Source: an uncultured Eubacteriales bacterium
Lineage (GTDB): Bacteria; Bacillota; Clostridia; Oscillospirales; CAG-272
Length of the DNA: 6,838 nucleotides
Assembly (NCBI GenBank): GCA_902462015.1
Contig: CABPZV010000110.1
Location: 1-6,838 of the forward strand
Direction: 5' to 3'
Shown here: positions 1 through 5,431 of the stretch, one piece after another
Numbering within the stretch: position 1 is the stretch's first letter
Layout: every line of letters begins with the position of its first letter
Translations under genes and position numbers: made by a program
Notes under the pieces: generated by a model
Seen by the model: only the letters and a program-made list of their open reading frames with translations
Told to the model about the DNA's origin: nothing
The model's database searches: none

Positions 1-57
1 GGCACGAATCTGTTCATTAAGCTCAGCATAGCCGAGCTGTGACGCTGCAATATTCAT
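1..57 (-). CDS. Partial CDS, probable GXGXG-domain subunit of split glutamate synthase (5' end only)
   Basis: Only the first 19 codons are in the window, reading MNIAASQLGYAELNEQIRA, and the frame is open to the edge. The start ATG at 57-55 has a GGTGA-type Shine-Dalgarno 5 nt upstream and lies 53 nt after the stop of the FAD oxidoreductase, so it is probably the next gene of the operon. The pattern of a short beta strand followed by Y-x-E-L-N-x-x-I-R resembles what I recall of the N-terminus of GXGXG (GltB3/GlxC-type) proteins, which form the C-terminal beta-helix domain of ordinary glutamate synthase. That domain is otherwise missing from this cluster, which supports the call. With 19 residues visible the assignment is an inference; the existence of a gene here is more secure than its identity. 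Confidence 0.6.
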   Translation of the reverse strand, partial: MNIAASQLGYAELNEQIRA

Positions 58-110
58 TTAAATCACCATAACCTTCATTGAACTTGTTTGAAATTGCTCC
101 AGAAATTTTG

Positions 111-1352
111 TCAGTTTGCGAGCTTAGACATACGATAGTCTGAGCCAAACGGAGCAAGCCCCGGATTTTCCTTTAACAGCTCAAAGTTTATTTCCGACAG
201 CGGAATTTTGTTTCTTATCATATTAGTATAAATTCCAGCCCTCTCAATGTCGTCAATTAGTATAAATCCTGTCAAAAAGCCGTCCTTTGTAAACAGACGC
301 TTGATTTTTCCGTCCTCTTTTTTTTCATACATTTCGCCGCCCTGATCAGTACCGAAATAACTGCCGGCCGACATCGCATGAAGTCCGAAAAATCCAATCG
401 AGTTCATCGGAATTGCATTATCAAAGGTATCCTCCTCGCCTGCCATACATCTTCCGGCGCACCTGCCCTGCATATAAGCATTCGGAAGAATCGCAAGCAC
501 CCGGCGCATTCCGCATGAAATGTCCTCTCCCTCAGTACAGTCCCCTGCGGCGTAAACTCCGGGAAGCGTCGTGCGAAGATTAGAGTCAACGCAGATTCCT
601 CTGCCACATTCCGCTCCGGCCTCCGACGCTATAGAAATGTTCGCGCGCACGCCAACCGCCAGAACAAGAATGTCAAAATCAACCTCTCTTCCGCTTTTCA
701 TTACCGCCCTGTTTCCGTCAAACTTTACGGCGCTGTCCGAAAGCATAAACGATACTCCGTTTTCTTCTAACCTGCGCTGTACCAGCGACGCACATTCTCC
801 GTCGAGAATTGACGACAAAACCCTGTCCGCCAAATCACATACCGTAATACTCCCGGCGCGTCCGTGAAGTCCCTCGGCACATTTCAGGCCGATAAGCCCT
901 GCACCGACAATCAGCACCCTTGAATCCTGGGACACGGCCTTCTCCAGCCCCAGCGCGTCGTCAAGCGTCATAAAAGAAAATTTCTTCTCAACTGTGTCAA
1001 GTCCGTCAAACGGGGGAATAAACGGAGAAGAACCGGACGCTATGCAGAGTGCATCATATGGAAGCTGTGTCCCGTCGTCCAGCTCTGCTTTTTTCGCCTC
1101 GGCGTCAATTCTTACCGCTTCTCTGCCGTAGCAGACCTTTACGCCGTTGTCAGAATAAAAGCTGTCGGAACGGTACTTGATTCTTTCAAGATCTGTTTTA
1201 CCTTCAAGATAGTACGAAATAAGCGGACGGCAGTAAACCGGATGTTTCTCCGCTGATACAACGGTTATCTCTGCGTCCCTGTCCGCCGAACGGATTCCCT
1301 CTATACAACCGGCTGCCGCTACACCGTTGCCGATTATAACAAATTTTTTCAT
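111..1352 (-). CDS. FAD-dependent NAD(P)H oxidoreductase, NirB/rubredoxin-reductase-like electron-transfer subunit of the glutamate synthase cluster
   Basis: The 413-residue product is a two-dinucleotide-fold flavoprotein of the pyridine nucleotide-disulfide oxidoreductase superfamily, without the redox-active CxxxxC of disulfide reductases. The N-terminus MKKFVIIGNGVAAAG carries the FAD-binding GxGxxA motif (residues 8-13). A second Rossmann motif, VGAGLIGLKCAEG, at about 149-161 should bind NAD(P)H, and YAAGDC at about 267-272 is the second FAD-contact motif. The rest (about 310-413) is a C-terminal dimerisation-type domain. I chose the ATG at 1352 because the FAD motif starts immediately after it and AAAGG lies upstream; the frame extends to a TTG at 1382 with no good ribosome binding site. 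By context it passes electrons between NAD(P)H and the ferredoxin and FMN subunits encoded upstream. It is not a canonical GltD: it lacks the N-terminal cysteine cluster domain, which here is a separate protein. Substrate specificity (NADH or NADPH) cannot be read from the sequence. Confidence 0.88.
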   Translation of the reverse strand: MKKFVIIGNGVAAAGCIEGIRSADRDAEITVVSAEKHPVYCRPLISYYLEGKTDLERIKYRSDSFYSDNGVKVCYGREAVRIDAEAKKAELDDGTQLPYDALCIASGSSPFIPPFDGLDTVEKKFSFMTLDDALGLEKAVSQDSRVLIVGAGLIGLKCAEGLHGRAGSITVCDLADRVLSSILDGECASLVQRRLEENGVSFMLSDSAVKFDGNRAVMKSGREVDFDILVLAVGVRANISIASEAGAECGRGICVDSNLRTTLPGVYAAGDCTEGEDISCGMRRVLAILPNAYMQGRCAGRCMAGEEDTFDNAIPMNSIGFFGLHAMSAGSYFGTDQGGEMYEKKEDGKIKRLFTKDGFLTGFILIDDIERAGIYTNMIRNKIPLSEINFELLKENPGLAPFGSDYRMSKLAN

Positions 1353-1420
1353 ATTTTGACCATACCTTTCGTATACACTCAAAGCTTTTTCCGGTTACGG
1401 TATGAACAAAAGCCCAGTGT

Positions 1421-1449
1421 GATATAAATAAGCACATCCAAGATTTCAA
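1421..1449 (-). promoter_or_regulatory. Possible internal promoter for the FAD oxidoreductase gene
   Basis: Reading the minus strand, TTGAAA (1449-1444) and TATATC (1426-1421) are separated by 17 nt. This matches the sigma-A consensus at 5/6 and 4/6 positions. The site is about 70 nt upstream of the ATG at 1352 and directly follows the structured element at 1453-1575. It could give the last genes of the cluster independent expression. It is a pattern match only. Confidence 0.35.
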
Positions 1450-1452
1450 TAA

Positions 1453-1575
1453 GGGGCTCGCCCCGTCAAATGGCGTGGCAACCATTCCAGTCGGAGACTG
1501 TATCTACCACTGAATGGTGAATGTAACCCGCCGCCTGATAGGCGATCGCCATTAAGGCTGCTGCCTTAATGGTGA
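1453..1575. repeat. Nested-hairpin intergenic element (MITE-like or structured RNA candidate)
   Basis: This noncoding stretch separates the ferredoxin and oxidoreductase genes and consists almost entirely of inverted repeats. From left to right: GGGG-CTCG-CCCC (1453-1464); ACCATTCCAGT (1481-1491) pairing with ACTGAATGGT (1509-1518) with one bulge, holding an inner AGTC/GACT stem; CGCC/GGCG (1532-1544) overlapping the palindrome GGCGATCGCC (1541-1550); and a stem of about 13 bp including one G-U pair (1546-1558 with 1563-1575), whose core CCATTAAGGC is perfectly repeated around a TGCT loop. TGGTGA occurs twice. No stem is followed by a T-run, so these are not ordinary terminators. Its compact palindromic build fits a nonautonomous mobile element or a folded RNA, and it interrupts an otherwise tightly packed operon. 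No terminal inverted repeat or target duplication could be defined. Confidence 0.5.
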
Positions 1576-1649
1576 GACATCTTGCCTAAGTTATATTTCC
1601 CGGCCAGCTTCGTTTTAAATAAGCCGCCTCCATGCGTGTTACTGTTCTA

Positions 1650-2078
1650 TTACCGTTCTTCAAATACAATGGCACGGTTCGGACATCCCTGAACACAAGC
1701 CGGATATCCGGAGATATTTTCCAGACACAGCTCACACTTCTGAACTGCACCCTGCTCATTCTGCGATACGCAGCCGTAAGGACAGACAAGAATACACGTT
1801 AGACAGCCGACGCATTTGTCATGATCGATGCATACAGCGCCATCCTTTTTTGAGAGCGCACCGGAAATACAGCTGCTTACACATATAGGATCGTCGCAGT
1901 GACGGCAGGAAACCGCATACGTAATACCGCCGTCCTCTTCAATGCGGACATTGGGGCGAATAATCTTATCCTTCAGCGCCTTCACCATATCTGACATACC
2001 GGAATTTGCAAAAGCACAGTTATATTCGCAAAGGTGACATCCAAGACACCATTCTTCATTGACATAAACCCGTTTCAT
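1650..2078 (-). CDS. 4x[4Fe-4S] ferredoxin-type electron-transfer protein (DmsB/HycB/CooF-like)
   Basis: The 142-residue protein has sixteen cysteines in four cluster-binding groups: C11-C14-C17-C21, C58-C61-C66-C70, C89-C92-C95-C99 and C115-C118-C128-C132. This is the layout of the polyferredoxin electron-transfer subunits found with molybdopterin oxidoreductases and hydrogenases; two extra cysteines (83 and 103) lie between groups. There is no signal peptide or membrane segment, so it should be cytoplasmic. Its ATG overlaps the stop of the FMN subunit as ATGA, which indicates translational coupling. It probably wires the flavoprotein at 111-1352, or another low-potential donor, to the FMN/Fe-S subunit. 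The family call is secure. The exact partner is inferred from gene order. Confidence 0.9.
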   Translation of the reverse strand: MKRVYVNEEWCLGCHLCEYNCAFANSGMSDMVKALKDKIIRPNVRIEEDGGITYAVSCRHCDDPICVSSCISGALSKKDGAVCIDHDKCVGCLTCILVCPYGCVSQNEQGAVQKCELCLENISGYPACVQGCPNRAIVFEER

Positions 2079-3586
2079 TCTCCCGCGTGTGAGATACCGA
2101 GAATCTCAAGCTCCTTTTCAGTAAGATTTACTCCGCGCAGCATTAATCGGTTGCCGCGCAGCGCCTCAATCGAGTTAATTCCCATTCCGCCCATCAGCTC
2201 CATGATTTCATGCCTCCATGCCGTCATAAGATTCACAAGCCTCTCGCTTCCGATATCCGGATTCAGCCGCTTAACCAGCTCCGGCCTCTGCGTGGCAATT
2301 CCCCAGTTGCATTTTCCGGTCTGGCAGGTACGGCAGAGATGACAGCCGAGAGCGATAACGGCGGCGGTTGCTATATAGCAGGCATCGGCACCGAGCGCAA
2401 TAGCCTTGACAACATCGGCCGCAGAACGTATGCTTCCTCCTATAACAAGAGATACATTTCCGCGTATCCCCTCGTCGCGCAGTCTCTGGTCAACAGATGC
2501 AAGCGCAAGCTCTATCGGAATTCCGACATTGTCACGAATTCTCGTGGGCGCGGCCCCCGTTCCTCCGCGGAAGCCGTCAATCGCTATGATATCCGCGCCG
2601 CTTCTTGCAATTCCACTTGCAATCGCGGCGATATTGTGAACAGCAGCAACCTTGACAATTACAGGCTTTTTATACTCGGTAGCCTCTTTAAGCGAATACA
2701 CAAGCTGACGGAGATCCTCGATCGAATATATATCGTGGTGAGGAGCCGGAGAGATAGCGTCCGACCCCTCCGGAATCATCCTGGTTCTCGAAACGTCACC
2801 GACAATTTTTGCTCCGGGAAGATGACCGCCGATTCCCGGCTTTGCCCCCTGTCCCATCTTTATCTCAATCGCGGCACCTGCCTTGAGGTATTCCTCGTGA
2901 ACTCCAAAACGCCCGGAGGCAACCTGAACTATCGTATTTTCGCCGTAGCAGTAAAAATCCTCGTGAAGTCCGCCCTCTCCCGTATTGTAATAAAGGCCGA
3001 GCTCCGAAGCCGCCCGGGCAAGGCTTTCATGCGCGTTATAGCTTATAGAGCCGTAGCTCATCGCTGAAAACATGACCGGCATCGAGAGCTCAAGCTGCGG
3101 AGAAAGCGTGCAGTCAAGCTCTCCGCCTGAAGTCCGCTTCATTTCGGTGGGCTTACTTCCAAGAAAAACACGTGTTTCCATCGGCTCGCGGAGCGGATCT
3201 ATCGGAGGATTGGTTACCTGCGACGCATTTATCAGGATCTTATCCCAATAAACCGGCAGCGGATTAGGATTTCCCATTGATGAAAGAAGAACTCCTCCGC
3301 TTCCTGCCTGCTTGTAGATCTCCTTTATTGTGTTATCCGACCAGTTTGCGTTTTCACGCAGCCGGCAGTCGCTTTTTACAATTTTCAAGGCTCTCGTCGG
3401 GCAGAGAGAAACACACCGCTGGCAGTCAACGCATTTAGACTCGTCACTTAGCATCAGTCCGCTCTCCGCATCATATGAGTGCACTTCGTTTGCGCACTGT
3501 CGCTCGCATACGCGGCAGGCAATGCAGCGGCTTGGATTCCTGACTACCTCAAATTCAGGATATATGTATGAAATTGACATTCTCAA
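2075..3586 (-). CDS. Glutamate synthase FMN-domain subunit with N-terminal 2[4Fe-4S] ferredoxin module
   Basis: This is the synthase core: it reduces the 2-iminoglutarate formed from 2-oxoglutarate and ammonia to glutamate. Residues 15-70 carry two ferredoxin motifs, C21-C24-C27-C31 and C52-C55-C58-C62. Residues of about 100-490 form the FMN-binding TIM barrel of glutamate synthase large subunits. Landmarks are FSAMSYGSIS (173-182), GQGAKPGIGGHLPG (245-258), the FMN-site stretch IDGFRGGTGAAP (336-347) and VIGGSIRS (381-388). C415-x5-C421-x4-C426 matches the CysX5CysX4Cys binding the [3Fe-4S] cluster in GltB, followed by the conserved GIATQ. The TTG start at 3586 overlaps the amidotransferase stop by 4 nt and has AAAGGA 9 nt upstream. 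An ATG at 3580 is an alternative but is 15 nt from that site. The amidotransferase and GXGXG domains fused to this barrel in ordinary GltB are absent, matching the split archaeal-type arrangement. Confidence 0.92.
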   Translation of the reverse strand: MRMSISYIYPEFEVVRNPSRCIACRVCERQCANEVHSYDAESGLMLSDESKCVDCQRCVSLCPTRALKIVKSDCRLRENANWSDNTIKEIYKQAGSGGVLLSSMGNPNPLPVYWDKILINASQVTNPPIDPLREPMETRVFLGSKPTEMKRTSGGELDCTLSPQLELSMPVMFSAMSYGSISYNAHESLARAASELGLYYNTGEGGLHEDFYCYGENTIVQVASGRFGVHEEYLKAGAAIEIKMGQGAKPGIGGHLPGAKIVGDVSRTRMIPEGSDAISPAPHHDIYSIEDLRQLVYSLKEATEYKKPVIVKVAAVHNIAAIASGIARSGADIIAIDGFRGGTGAAPTRIRDNVGIPIELALASVDQRLRDEGIRGNVSLVIGGSIRSAADVVKAIALGADACYIATAAVIALGCHLCRTCQTGKCNWGIATQRPELVKRLNPDIGSERLVNLMTAWRHEIMELMGGMGINSIEALRGNRLMLRGVNLTEKELEILGISHAGE

Positions 3587-4674
3587 TAAGCACCGTCCTT
3601 TACATTTACAATGACCGGCTCTCCGCCTGTCGGAGCATATACATTACCGGCGTCCGGCTCCATAACCCGTATCGCCGCTTCCTCGCTGGCTATAAACACC
3701 TTGTCATCCTTGTCGGCAACAACCATCGAGCGGAGCTTCAGCCTGTCGTTAAGCGCCATAAGTCCGCCTGTATATCCGAGAACAATCGAAAAAGGACCGG
3801 TAATCAACAAGCTCGAATACACCGTGCGCAGAAATGTAAGACGCTTTTTCTCATCCTCGGATTTATTTTCAATCGTACTCCAGAATGGTGCCGCTATAAC
3901 CGAGGCAGCCTCCTCCAGAGTCAGTCCCTGCCTGCGTATAAGATAATCGGCAATATATGTGATTACCTCGGTATCCGTCTGCAGAGTACATTTGTATCCG
4001 AACATCTCTATGTATCTTCGGTTCGCATCGTACGAAGATATTTCCCCGTTATGAACAATCGAATAGTCGAGGAGAGCAAACGGATGCGCACCTCCCCACC
4101 AGCCTGGCGTGTTTGTCGGATATCTTCCGTGCGCCGTCCAGCAATAGGCCTCATATTCTTCAAGCCGGTAAAATCTTCCGACATCCTCAGGAAATCCGAC
4201 CGCCTTGAACGCGCCCATATTCTTTCCGCTTGAAAATACATACGCACCTGATACCGTACTGTTGATCTTCATAACCGTACGCGCGACATACTCGTTTTCA
4301 TCAAGCTGAAGACGGGAAAGAACAGATGCAAGCGGAGTGATGAAATAACGCCAGATCAGCGGAACATCGGTAATCTCCGGATGCTTTTTCACCGGAATTA
4401 TTTCCGCTTTGACAATTTCAAAGCCTTCGCGAAGCACATCTTCACATGCCTTGCGGCTTGAATTATCATCGTAAAACATGTGAAATGCATAGAAATCACG
4501 GTATTCCGAATAAATTCCGTATGCCGCAAATCCGCCTCCCAATCCGTTTGAACGGTCGTGCATCGGAATCATACTTTTTATAATGCTCTCACCGGTCATT
4601 CTGTTTCCCTCTCTGGAAATGACCGCTGAAATAGCGCAGCCGGACGGAATCCGGACCTGACCTTCGAGTTTCAT
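3583..4674 (-). CDS. Class II glutamine amidotransferase subunit of split glutamate synthase (GlxB/GltB1-like)
   Basis: The 363-residue protein has the Ntn-hydrolase glutaminase fold that supplies ammonia to the synthase subunit encoded next. C13 in IPSGCAISAV aligns with the catalytic N-terminal nucleophile of the family. MHDRSNGLGGGFAAYGIY (38-55) follows, and glutamine-binding and catalytic landmarks appear at GRYPTN (183-188, R184), HNGE (208-211, N209 and G210) and QTDTEV (232-237, D234). The Cys is preceded by 12 residues, so maturation would need removal of a short propeptide, as known for GltB and for B. subtilis PurF. No start codon lies next to the Cys. The ATG at 4674 has AAAGGGAG 7 nt upstream (4689-4682). 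It is the first large gene of the operon and its stop overlaps the TTG of the FMN subunit. Length fits stand-alone amidotransferase subunits of this type. Confidence 0.9.
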   Translation of the reverse strand: MKLEGQVRIPSGCAISAVISREGNRMTGESIIKSMIPMHDRSNGLGGGFAAYGIYSEYRDFYAFHMFYDDNSSRKACEDVLREGFEIVKAEIIPVKKHPEITDVPLIWRYFITPLASVLSRLQLDENEYVARTVMKINSTVSGAYVFSSGKNMGAFKAVGFPEDVGRFYRLEEYEAYCWTAHGRYPTNTPGWWGGAHPFALLDYSIVHNGEISSYDANRRYIEMFGYKCTLQTDTEVITYIADYLIRRQGLTLEEAASVIAAPFWSTIENKSEDEKKRLTFLRTVYSSLLITGPFSIVLGYTGGLMALNDRLKLRSMVVADKDDKVFIASEEAAIRVMEPDAGNVYAPTGGEPVIVNVKDGAY

Positions 4675-4690
4675 TTAAAATCTCCCTTTC

Positions 4691-4756
4691 TTAACGGATT
4701 CCGGGACAGCCCTCAGTAATACGCATAGCCTGACGCTTTAACAATTCAATTCCCAT
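4691..4756 (-). CDS. Possible 21-residue leader peptide upstream of the glutamate synthase operon
   Basis: An ATG at 4756 opens a 21-codon frame beginning MGIELLKRQAMRI and ending TEGCPGIR, with TAA at 4693-4691. It lies between the leader hairpin and the amidotransferase gene, and its stop is just before that gene's Shine-Dalgarno. Translation could therefore affect access to the downstream start. The peptide looks protein-like, with charged and hydrophobic residues alternating and a Cys-Pro-Gly near the end. There is no convincing Shine-Dalgarno before its ATG, and part of the frame lies within a possible stem. It may be a real small protein, a regulatory leader peptide, or chance within structured RNA. 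I do not recognise it. Confidence 0.3.
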   Translation of the reverse strand: MGIELLKRQAMRITEGCPGIR

Positions 4757-4764
4757 TATCCGTT
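4693..4764 (-). promoter_or_regulatory. Possible second structured domain of the operon leader
   Basis: AACGGAT (4764-4758) and ATCCGTT (4699-4693) are perfectly complementary and enclose 58 nt. Inside are smaller possible stems, TCAG with CTGA and GGG with CCC. This gives a multi-branch layout that ends 18 nt before the amidotransferase start codon. Closing it would bring structure next to the ribosome binding site. A 7-bp match over this span can occur by chance. Confidence 0.35.
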
Positions 4765-4771
4765 TGCAGAT

Positions 4772-4846
4772 AAAAAAACAAAGACGAACATTCAAGGGGA
4801 AGAAATATGCCTACGCATAAGTCTTCCTTTTGAATGAACGCCTTTG
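4772..4846 (-). terminator. Long leader hairpin followed by U7: attenuator candidate
   Basis: In the minus-strand RNA, CAAAGGCGTTCATTCA (4846-4831) pairs with TTGAATGTTCGTCTTTG (4795-4779) with a small internal mismatch. Above it, GGAAGA (4827-4822) pairs with TCTTCC (4803-4798), and TATGC-GTAG-GCATA (4819-4806) caps the stem. Seven Us follow (4778-4772). The hairpin begins only about 7 nt after the predicted transcription start, so it would end transcription after about 80 nt unless overridden. No upstream sequence is long enough to act as an antiterminator. Control would therefore have to come from a factor or ligand binding the hairpin, or from downstream alternative pairing. The link to nitrogen status is inferred from the operon. 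Confidence 0.7.
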
Positions 4847-4859
4847 CTCATTAGATTGT

Positions 4860-4888
4860 ATTATATCACTACCGCTCTGATTTGTCAA
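4860..4888 (-). promoter_or_regulatory. Consensus sigma-A promoter of the glutamate synthase operon
   Basis: On the minus strand TTGACA (4888-4883) and TATAAT (4865-4860) are both perfect and separated by 17 nt. Transcription should begin near 4853, leaving a leader of about 180 nt before the ATG at 4674. A promoter this strong suggests that regulation acts mainly in the leader. Confidence 0.85.
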
Positions 4889-4930
4889 TAACTATTTTAA
4901 AAAAATTCGGAGAAATCGCATGCCAATGTA

Positions 4931-4959
4931 TTGACAAAAGCTTTTTAATATGATATACT
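4931..4959 (+). promoter_or_regulatory. Consensus sigma-A promoter of the tRNA-Leu gene
   Basis: TTGACA (4931-4936) and TATACT (4954-4959) are 17 nt apart, a near-perfect sigma-A site. The predicted start near 4966 leaves a precursor of about 76 nt before the tRNA. It is divergent from the operon promoter, with 42 bp between the two -35 boxes. A further TATAAT at 4981-4986 has no matching -35 element. Confidence 0.8.
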
Positions 4960-5041
4960 AACAAATGTCAGTAAGCTGAATATAATGTAAATAGAGTTTT
5001 ATCACGCTTTAATACGGCAGATAAAATAATAAGTTTAATAT

Positions 5042-5128
5042 GCGGGTATGGCGGAATTGGCAGACGCGCTAGATTCAGGTTCTAGTGAGGGCAACTTCAT
5101 GAAGGTTCAAGTCCTTTTACCCGCACCA
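5042..5128 (+). tRNA. tRNA-Leu (anticodon CAG), CCA encoded
   Basis: The acceptor arms GCGGGTA (5042-5048) and TACCCGC (5118-5124) pair fully, followed by discriminator A (5125) and encoded CCA (5126-5128). The anticodon arm is CTAGA-TTCAGGT-TCTAG with anticodon CAG at 5076-5078, reading CUG. A long variable arm (GAGGGCAACTTC region) is typical of class II leucine tRNAs, and the T loop is TTCAAGT. Its 3' half is the probable integration target for the recombinase encoded to the right. Confidence 0.95.
5101..5128 (+). other. Probable chromosome-element junction (att core) at the tRNA-Leu 3' end
   Basis: A tyrosine recombinase gene lies about 300 nt beyond the tRNA and points toward it, the usual arrangement for islands inserted in tRNA genes. 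Such elements restore the tRNA 3' end, so the crossover core should lie in the T arm and acceptor stem. The second copy is not in the window, so the exact core cannot be set. Confidence 0.5.
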
Positions 5129-5135
5129 AAGCATT

Positions 5136-5187
5136 CAAACCCGAACCTTTTACCAATCGGTGAAACGTTCGGGTTTGTTGTTTTTTT
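5136..5187 (+). terminator. Intrinsic terminator of the tRNA-Leu gene
   Basis: CAAACCCGAAC (5136-5146) is perfectly repeated in reverse as GTTCGGGTTTG (5167-5177). The 3' arm is followed by TTG and seven Ts. It lies 8 nt after the CCA end. If the element junction is inside the tRNA, this terminator belongs to the incoming DNA. Confidence 0.85.
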
Positions 5188-5204
5188 CAATGAAACTGCG
5201 TAGT

Positions 5205-5252
5205 TAAAGAAAATAACGACGGTACGAGGATTAGTCTTCGTACCGTCGTTAT
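5205..5252 (-). terminator. Perfect 15-bp stem terminator of the recombinase operon
   Basis: ATAACGACGGTACGA (5213-5227) and TCGTACCGTCGTTAT (5238-5252) form a perfect stem with a 10-nt loop. In the minus direction the stem begins at the base after the stop codon of the 55-residue gene and runs into TTTTCTTTAA. A T-rich stretch also lies on the plus side (5261-5269), so it may act both ways and insulate the element from the tRNA. Confidence 0.75.
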
Positions 5253-5420
5253 CTATTTATTGCTTTTTTCAGATTGTTTCTTTTTCCACTGTTCAAATTC
5301 TTGTCTGCCTTCTTCGGATTCAAAAAAGTCTAATATGTCCGGCAGGAAGCATTTCGCCAATGCTTCAATTTCATCTTCAGGTATGTGGGATTTGAGAATG
5401 ATTTTAACCTCTCTGCCCAC
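5253..5420 (-). CDS. Small hypothetical protein (55 aa) cotranscribed with the recombinase
   Basis: A GTG at 5420 is preceded by AAGGAGGAG with ideal spacing and opens a 55-codon frame beginning MGREVKIILKSHIPEDEIEA and ending with a Lys-rich tail, stop TAG. It starts 11 nt after the recombinase stop, and its Shine-Dalgarno begins at that stop codon, so the two are surely one operon. The product is acidic in the middle (DILDFFESEEGRQEFEQW) and basic at the end, probably helical, with no signal peptide, membrane segment or metal motif. I do not recognise a domain. A role with the recombinase, such as a directionality factor or accessory protein, is suggested only by position. The excellent ribosome binding site and the terminator at its stop codon argue that it is real. 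Confidence 0.8.
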   Translation of the reverse strand: MGREVKIILKSHIPEDEIEALAKCFLPDILDFFESEEGRQEFEQWKKKQSEKSNK

Positions 5421-5431
5421 TTATCTCCTCC

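Noticed and set aside
1586..1640. Short frame containing SWPGNI, resembling the WPGN motif of sigma-54 activators
   Set aside because: It is only about 15 residues outside the ferredoxin gene, has no other AAA+ motif, and its upstream part lies within the ferredoxin gene in another frame.
2210..3067. A 285-codon plus-strand open frame inside the FMN subunit gene
   Set aside because: It is the complement of a well-conserved synthase gene, its product is rich in Arg and Ser with no recognisable fold, and there is no promoter or operon logic on that strand.
3568..4233. Plus-strand frames of up to 221 codons opposite the amidotransferase gene
   Set aside because: They are antisense shadows; the minus-strand product has all landmarks of a class II amidotransferase.
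4806..4819. ANTAR-type antitermination target hairpin
   Set aside because: ANTAR sites need paired hairpins with hexaloops carrying A at position 1 and G at position 4. The apical loop here is GUAG, or CGUAGG if read as six, and no second such hairpin precedes the terminator.
4691..4853. Known glutamine riboswitch (glnA motif) in the operon leader
   Set aside because: A CGTTCA string is present but the characteristic E-loop element (GAAGTAGG-like) and the three-stem junction I recall are not. A covariance search would settle it.
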